NCBI RefSeq assembly: GCF_000158955.1 | Contig: NZ_GG657757.1 | Location: 3,701,538 to 3,765,537, forward strand | From: Streptomyces viridochromogenes DSM 40736 | GTDB lineage: Bacteria; Actinomycetota; Actinomycetes; Streptomycetales; Streptomycetaceae | Direction: 5' to 3' | Length of the DNA stretch: 64,000 bases | Part shown: piece after piece, positions 59,384 through 64,000 of the stretch | Position numbering within the stretch: position 1 is the stretch's first letter | How the letters are laid out: every line of letters starts with the position of its first letter | Notes under the pieces: model-generated | The model's input: the letters and a program-made list of their open reading frames with translations, nothing else | Databases searched by the model: none | What the model was told of the DNA's origin: nothing | Program-made: the position numbers and the translations under genes

Positions 59384-59668
59384 ATGAAGCAGCAGCACGA
59401 CCCATTTCAGCGGACGATCGAGATCGACACCCGTCTCGTCAAGACCGGTGCCGTGCTCACCGCGGCCGGCGCCGTCGTCGCGTGCGCCGGTATGGCCATC
59501 GGGGCCTTCGCCTTGTTCACCGCAGGTCGGCGCATGATCCGCGACATGGACGTGCCCCCGGCCCAGCAGGCGGCCGCGAAGTGGAACCAGGCCAAGGAGG
59601 CGTCCCGAGCAGGTGTGCGGGCGTGGCAGTCCGCGTCGGACGCCCAGAACGGGTCGGTCTCCCACTAG
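59384..59668 (+). CDS. Small single-pass membrane protein
   Basis: 94 residues. A hydrophilic start (KQQHDPFQRTIEIDTRLV) is followed by one membrane helix (GAVLTAAGAVVACAGMAIGAFALFTAGRRMI, ~23-50), then a charged helical tail with AAAKWNQAKEASRAGVRAWQS. Similar short proteins occur in Streptomyces stress clusters. The ATG is preceded by GGTGGAG. Confidence 0.75.
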   Translation: MKQQHDPFQRTIEIDTRLVKTGAVLTAAGAVVACAGMAIGAFALFTAGRRMIRDMDVPPAQQAAAKWNQAKEASRAGVRAWQSASDAQNGSVSH

Positions 59669-59825
59669 TACGGCGAAGCCGCGAAGCCGCTCCACCCATC
59701 GGTCCTGGGCCCGGCGCCGGTGGAGTGCTGGTTCCTGCCGAGCCTGGGACTACGGGGTCTCCGGACCGAATCCGGGGTGCTGCTTGACGCAGGCCCGCTC
59801 TGGCGGACGCCCCCCCCCCGCGAGT

Positions 59826-61190
59826 TCACTGCTGCGCGCGGCCTGGCCGCTGGCCCGGCTCCGGGTGGCCCGCTTCCGGCGCAGGAGGAGGAGTGAGCCT
59901 GGCGGTCGCGACGTACGAGACCACGACCGCGACGATCACCAGCGGCATGACGGTGAGCCCCTGCGCCCCGATCAGCAGTGTCGCGAGCAGGACGGAGACC
60001 AGCGGAAGTCTCAGCATCGCGGCACTCATCGCTCCGATACCCATGGCGAACCCCGCGACCAGCGTCAGTCCTGGCAGGTGAGAGAACAGGATGCCGCCCG
60101 CCGCTCCCACGAACATCGCGGGAAAGACCGGACCTCCCCTGAAACTGCTGAGCGATACGCAATAGGCCAACCCCTTGCACACCACCAGCAGCAACAACGC
60201 TCCCGCCGAATATGCGGCGCTGTGCGTGAGGAGTGGGTCCAACGCCGTGTCCCCCGAATACAGCACGTCGCTCGCTGCTTTGCCGGTCCCCTCCGCGTAG
60301 CCGATCGCCAGCCCCGCCACGACCAGGCCCATGACCACCGTGGCCGGCACCCGCCGCCTCTCGACGTGCGTCCTGAGCCGGACGGCGAGCCATCGGATCC
60401 CCACGCCCACGCATGCGGCCGACAGACCGATGACCAGAGCCCAGCCGAACTCCGCCGCTGTCGGAAGTGTGGCCTTGGGGACGTCGTGCAGTGCCAGCGA
60501 GTAGGTGCCCAGCCCGGTCCAGCTTCCCAGTCCGATGAAGATGAGTGCGCCGATACCCGATGCCAACAGGCCAGGCAGCAGCACCAGCGCCATCGTCGCC
60601 CCACCCAGCCCCGAGGCTTCCATCAGCAGGAACGCTCCGAGCAGGGGAGACCCGAGGAGCGAGCTGATGGCCGCGAAACTGCCCGCCGCGCCCAACACCG
60701 CGCTCACCTGCTCCGGGGGATCGCGTTTGACCATGCGCACGGCGCCGGCGGCGAGTCCTCCGCCGAGCGCCAGCAGAGGGGACTCGGGCCCGAGGACAGC
60801 GGCGAAGCAGAGCGTCGCCAGTGCGGCGAGGAAGATCCCGGGCAGCTCGATGGGTGTGGGCACGCCGGCGGCCCTGAACCCGGCTGTCGGTTCGTGGCCG
60901 CCGTGTCCCGGCAGGTACTGAACGGTCAGTCCCACCAGCAGTCCCCCGACGGCGAGCAGCGGCAGCGGCCACCACAGCGGCGTTCCGTCGAAACCCAGCG
61001 CCTTGGGCAGATCCGTGTAGATCAGTGGCTGAAGTTCGCCGACCAGCGCCAGGAAGCCGAACGCCACCGCGGACACCGGCACACCGATCAGTGCGGCCAG
61101 CACCAGGAGCCGCAGGTACTCGCGGCTTCGAAGAAGGGTCTGCGGGTCCGGCGGCGACGCGGCCCCGAGTCCAGCCTTGGCGACCGGCAT
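59826..61190 (-). CDS. ClC family chloride channel/antiporter
   Basis: 454 residues with 10-12 membrane segments. ClC features: LPGHGGHEPT in the first selectivity-loop position, LGPESPLLALGGGLAA with the gating Glu (GPESP variant of GKEGP), FAAISSLLGSPLLGAFLLMEAS, and SSFRGGPVFPAMFVGAAGG. A usual cytoplasmic CBS pair is absent. The gating Glu suggests Cl-/H+ exchange. ATG with GAGGAG upstream at 61190. A run of ten C residues lies just beyond its stop. Confidence 0.88.
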   Translation of the reverse strand: MPVAKAGLGAASPPDPQTLLRSREYLRLLVLAALIGVPVSAVAFGFLALVGELQPLIYTDLPKALGFDGTPLWWPLPLLAVGGLLVGLTVQYLPGHGGHEPTAGFRAAGVPTPIELPGIFLAALATLCFAAVLGPESPLLALGGGLAAGAVRMVKRDPPEQVSAVLGAAGSFAAISSLLGSPLLGAFLLMEASGLGGATMALVLLPGLLASGIGALIFIGLGSWTGLGTYSLALHDVPKATLPTAAEFGWALVIGLSAACVGVGIRWLAVRLRTHVERRRVPATVVMGLVVAGLAIGYAEGTGKAASDVLYSGDTALDPLLTHSAAYSAGALLLLVVCKGLAYCVSLSSFRGGPVFPAMFVGAAGGILFSHLPGLTLVAGFAMGIGAMSAAMLRLPLVSVLLATLLIGAQGLTVMPLVIVAVVVSYVATARLTPPPAPEAGHPEPGQRPGRAQQ

Positions 61191-61353
61191 GCGCAATGTC
61201 TCCTCGCGAACGCGGACCTCGTCGGCGGTCTCACCGGCCGCTTTGGCGAACCTGAAACGCCCTGCCACCCGATGCGAGAGGCTCGGTTCCGAGCCTGGCA
61301 CGCCGTTCCCGCGCAGACATTTCGAGGCCGCCCATGGAGGTGACTCCGGCCTC

Positions 61354-61857
61354 TCACCCTTGGCCTTCCGCGGCCGATGGCTCACCGGAGCCGCCTGCCC
61401 GGCCATCTTCTGCGATCTGGACGGCGCCGAGAAGGATCCGGGCAACCATTCCCACCAGAATCACGTCGGCCAGCATCTGCACCATGGTCAGAACCCGTGC
61501 CGTCCCTGTGACCGGGGTGATGTCCCCGAATCCGACCGTGGCGAACACGGTGACGGTGAAGTACAAGGCGTCGGTGCGCCCTAACACCTCCGAGAACGAG
61601 TCTGCTCGATTCTGAGAAAGGATCACATACGCCGCCGAGAAGATGATCAGGAAGATCGGCCCGACGGTGGCCAGGGTCTCGATGGCGCGTAGCCGGGGAT
61701 GATCGGATCTCGTGATGATCCGGATCTGCCGGGCGAGTACGCCGGCGAGAAGCACGAGACTTACGGCCAGCGCGATCGCTGTACCGAGGTCGAGCCCCTT
61801 GTCCAGTGGTACGTTCGCACGGACCGGTATGACACACAGGGGGCGGGATGTCTGCAT
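61354..61857 (-). CDS. Two-helix potassium channel-like protein
   Basis: 167 residues with three to four hydrophobic segments. The pore-helix/selectivity filter LYFTVTVFATVGFGDITPVTG is an unmistakable K+ channel motif (TVGFGD). Helices precede (LAVSLVLLAGVLA; GPIFLIIFSAAYVIL) and follow (MVQMLADVILVGMVARILLG). There is no RCK domain. It is upstream of the ClC gene in the same direction (163 bp). Its ATG overlaps the divergent unknown gene start by 10 bp. Confidence 0.85.
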   Translation of the reverse strand: MQTSRPLCVIPVRANVPLDKGLDLGTAIALAVSLVLLAGVLARQIRIITRSDHPRLRAIETLATVGPIFLIIFSAAYVILSQNRADSFSEVLGRTDALYFTVTVFATVGFGDITPVTGTARVLTMVQMLADVILVGMVARILLGAVQIAEDGRAGGSGEPSAAEGQG

Positions 61858-62285
61858 ATGGCCGCGAGGACAGCGAGTGGGACTGCCTGGTGGACTCAGG
61901 GCGCGAGTTCCTCGTTGAGCGGGCGAAGTTGGGCAAGCTCACTTCGTACACCGAGCTCAACGTCACTTTGGCCAGGCGAACTGGTTGTCGACTCTTCGAC
62001 TTTGAGCGTGCCGACGAGCGAGCAGCTATGGGACATCTGCTCGGTCTGATCGTGGAACGAGACCAACAGATCGCACCCTCTGATCCCCCGCTGATGCTGT
62101 CGGCTCTCGTCAACTACCTGACCGCCAACGATGCTGGCCCCGGCTTCTACCAGCTCGCCAAGGAGCTTCAACTCCTGCCCATGAGTGCGTCGAAGAATGA
62201 GAAGGACAGGTTCTGGATCAAGCAGGTACGACGGCTTTACGAACGCCACGGGGCAAGGCCGGACCTGCCTGAGCGGCATCCGTGA
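61848..62285 (+). CDS. Helical protein of unknown function
   Basis: 145 residues, ATG start. It is mostly helical, with LGKLTSYTELNVTLARRTG, AMGHLLGLIVERDQ, ANDAGPGFYQLAKEL and KNEKDRFWIKQVRRLYERHG. The type is common in Streptomyces accessory DNA, but I know no function. The first codons overlap the first codons of the divergent K+ channel gene, so their transcripts must start inside each other's coding sequence or be leaderless. Confidence 0.7.
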   Translation: MSAYGREDSEWDCLVDSGREFLVERAKLGKLTSYTELNVTLARRTGCRLFDFERADERAAMGHLLGLIVERDQQIAPSDPPLMLSALVNYLTANDAGPGFYQLAKELQLLPMSASKNEKDRFWIKQVRRLYERHGARPDLPERHP

Positions 62286-62289
62286 GTGT

Positions 62290-62450
62290 CTAAGCGTTGT
62301 CCCGTAACTCGGAGCAAAGGCTGGTAGATCACCACAGCCGGATCGACTTGTCCGGTTCCACCCCGACTCGCGGTCTCACCGGGATTCCTGCCAAGCGGGA
62401 CGAACCGGACATCGGCAAGCCGTCTCCAGAGTTGCGGGACAGCCTTTAAC
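62290..62450. mobile_element. MITE-like element with IS-type inverted repeats
   Basis: TAAGCGTTGTCCCGTAACTC at the left and GAGTTGCGGGACAGCCTTTAA at the right are imperfect inverted repeats (core GTCCCGNAACTC), with ~120 bp between and no transposase. The ends resemble those of IS5-related elements in Streptomyces (from memory). It fills most of the gap after the helical unknown. Confidence 0.55.
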
Positions 62451-62596
62451 TGCGTGGCAACGCCCACGGACACCGGCGAACAACCGCGAACGTCTGGCGA
62501 CCATCAGCACAGGTGAGAGCCACACCAGCCCAAGGCAGCACCCCCACCCAAGTTGCTTCGGGACGAAGAAGCCAGGGGAGCGGTGCTGTAGCGGGT

Positions 62597-62818
62597 ATGT
62601 TGCCCGTGCTGGTTCGGGACGCTGCGGGACGCGGGGGCAAGCACGTGGACGAAGACGAGATCAGGCGCGCGGTGGCACGGGGCATGCGTGACTACGAAAG
62701 GTCTCGACCGAAGCCCAAGGGAATCATCGCTGAGACGGAGAGTGCGGTAGGCGGCTGCGTGGCGATGTTCCTAGTCGCCCTTGTGATTCTGGGTGTCGTT
62801 GCCGCCTGCAACAGGTGA
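62597..62818 (+). CDS. Small protein with C-terminal membrane helix
   Basis: Up to 73 residues from the ATG at 62597; a GTG at 62645 is another possible start. A charged segment ([27 protein letters not shown]) is followed by a tail anchor ([19 protein letters not shown]). No family is recognised. Confidence 0.55.
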   Translation: MLPVLVRDAAGRGGKHVDEDEIRRAVARGMRDYERSRPKPKGIIAETESAVGGCVAMFLVALVILGVVAACNR

Positions 62819-63569
62819 TGTCCGGGTCAGGCCTACGCCAGCATGTTCGGCGGCAGTGACGGCAACGGCTGGGGACGGCTGCAGCGCTCGGACGCCCCGG
62901 CGGCCGCGCCGAGGCCCCGTACCGTCAGCGCCCCAGCTGCCGGCCACCAACCGCCGCAAGTTCTTCGCCCGGATGCGGGACACCGCAGAACAGGCGCGAA
63001 GCGAGGAGCAGTTCCTGCTGCGGCGCCAGGCTCTGTACCTGTACGGCTATGACGACCAGCCCGACACCTCCGAGTGGCTCGCCCACCAGCAGGCCACGGA
63101 ACGGCCCGGAGGGTGGCTCATCGACTGGTTGAACGCCCGCTCGGTAGCGGCCGTCGCCGCACGGCAGGGCGACCGTGAGCGGATGGGCCATTTCATCGAC
63201 ACCGTCCTGCTGGACGACGACCGTGGCGAGGCCGCGAACCTGAACTACTGGGCGTACTGGGTGGGCGAAAGCCGCCACCTCGAACTGTCCGACGACTTCA
63301 TCGCTTCCCGAGAGCCTGGACAGTGGCCCGGGGACAAGCTGCTCTCCCACCTCGTAAACGGGCTGGCTCCTCACCACGGGTACGTCGACCTGACCGTCCA
63401 CTCCCTGTGGTCCCTGCTTGCCATCCGGCCGAACCTGCTGAAGCCCGGGGCAGCAAACCGAGCCCTGCGCGACCGGCTGCCAGTGATGTTGGATAGCCGG
63501 GAGTTGTCGGCTCGCGCTCGCCGTGAACTGGACAGCATCAGGTATGCGATCCGCCTTGCTGAGGCGTGA
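62793..63569 (+). CDS. Truncated regulator-like protein
   Basis: The coding-like part begins near 62,930 ([16 protein letters not shown]). It runs through [63 protein letters not shown] and [27 protein letters not shown] to 63,569. It resembles the C-terminal, TPR-like half of XRE-type regulators that often precede HD-domain genes in Streptomyces. An N-terminal HTH is not visible; the first ~45 codons are Pro/Arg/Thr-rich and unlikely to be native. It is probably 5'-truncated; the start is uncertain. The HD gene follows after 14 bp. Confidence 0.55.
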   Translation: MSLPPATGDVRVRPTPACSAAVTATAGDGCSARTPRRPRRGPVPSAPQLPATNRRKFFARMRDTAEQARSEEQFLLRRQALYLYGYDDQPDTSEWLAHQQATERPGGWLIDWLNARSVAAVAARQGDRERMGHFIDTVLLDDDRGEAANLNYWAYWVGESRHLELSDDFIASREPGQWPGDKLLSHLVNGLAPHHGYVDLTVHSLWSLLAIRPNLLKPGAANRALRDRLPVMLDSRELSARARRELDSIRYAIRLAEA

Positions 63570-63583
63570 GAGGAGACTCGACC

Positions 63584-64000
63584 GTGACCGAAGAGCTGAC
63601 CCAGGTGGCACGGTTCCTGTACGAAGCGGGGACGCTCAAGCAGTCGAAGCGCACCGGGTGGTGGATGGCTGGCGTGCGCGACCCGGAGAGCGTTGCCGAG
63701 CACTCCTGGCGCACCTCGCTGATCGCATCGATCATCGCCAAACTGGAGGGGGCAGACCCGGCCCGTGCCGCGTTCCTGGCGGTGTGGCACGACTCGCAGG
63801 AGACCAGGACCGGGGACGTCAACCACCTGGCCAAGAAGTACGGTGCCGGTGAAGCCGACCCCGCGGTGGTCACCGCCGACCAGGTGGCGGGTATGCCCGA
63901 GGCGCTCGCGTCCACGGTGCGCGAACTGATCAGTGAGTACGAGGCCCGGGAATCCCCCGAAGCGATCTGCGCACGAGACGCGGACAAGCTCGAATGCATG
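63584..64000 (+). CDS. HD-domain phosphohydrolase (partial)
   Basis: The first 139 codons of a gene cut by the window edge. The HD signature is complete in order: His in VAEHSWRTSLIASI, HD in VWHDSQETRTGD, and a later Asp in ARDADKLECM. This matches YfbR/HDDC2-like 5'-nucleotidases. GTG start with GAGAGGAG upstream. It is in the same transcript as the truncated regulator. Confidence 0.85.
   Translation, partial: MTEELTQVARFLYEAGTLKQSKRTGWWMAGVRDPESVAEHSWRTSLIASIIAKLEGADPARAAFLAVWHDSQETRTGDVNHLAKKYGAGEADPAVVTADQVAGMPEALASTVRELISEYEARESPEAICARDADKLECM

Noticed and set aside
59613..61343. 576-codon plus-strand frame opposite the ClC gene
   Set aside because: Gln/Arg/His-rich antisense shadow of a membrane-protein gene with clear ClC motifs.

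Overview
The window is high-G+C actinobacterial chromosome and almost certainly from Streptomyces. Evidence: strong GC bias at third codon positions, GTG/TTG starts, ATGA/GTGA-coupled genes, an hrdD-type sigma factor of exactly 332 residues, a SepX-like divisome protein, a TTA (bldA-type) codon, and a 3-methyladenine-free, regulator-rich gene set typical of the genus.

Layout. Positions 1-48,700 are ordinary conserved chromosome. In order they hold a tricorn-type protease; a small hydrophilic protein; a coupled SDR / alpha-beta hydrolase / flavin monooxygenase operon next to a MerR regulator; a decayed large serine recombinase; exonuclease III; a GNAT; tRNA-Ala(CGC); a minus-strand molybdenum-cofactor/cell-division block (galU-moeA/glp-moaC-mog-rimJ-like-sepX); 5-formyl-THF cyclo-ligase; a penicillin-acylase-type Ntn hydrolase; a cation/proton antiporter and an MFS carrier; FmdB behind a CIRCE/SigR-like promoter; an MTA phosphorylase-type enzyme; an SAF/CpaB-like protein; MscL; LtrA; a P1 peptidase; an L,D-transpeptidase lipoprotein; a TTA-containing unknown; the fructose PTS operon (fruR-fruK-fruA); several regulator/transporter pairs (MFS+WYL, TetR, MarR+dioxygenase, TetR+MFS); hrdD with a textbook SigR promoter; an M6 metalloprotease; and a double-IclR regulator.

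From 48,788 the character changes. tRNA-Arg(CCT) is intact with encoded CCA. Its 3' part is repeated twice more (54,851-54,886 and 56,374-56,406), which marks two tandem tRNA-targeted insertions of about 6.0 and 1.5 kb. Neither has a recognisable integrase. The first carries an ATP-grasp RiPP (graspetide-type) system: a precursor, a maturase, and the severed C-terminal tail of what looks like the partner methyltransferase stranded 3 kb away next to the tRNA, plus several unknown genes. The second carries a DksA/TraR zinc-finger gene and truncated debris of an ene-reductase, a GNAT and a SnoaL-like protein.

Beyond this (56.4-64 kb) lies more accessory DNA: a DUF2252 protein, a small membrane protein, a ClC chloride transporter, a K+-channel-like protein with start codons overlapping a divergent unknown gene, a MITE-like element with IS-type inverted repeats, an apparently N-terminally truncated regulator, and an HD-domain protein cut by the window edge.

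Coordinates of starts were chosen by ribosome-binding sites, gene coupling and family length. Names rest on sequence motifs read by eye; no database search was possible.
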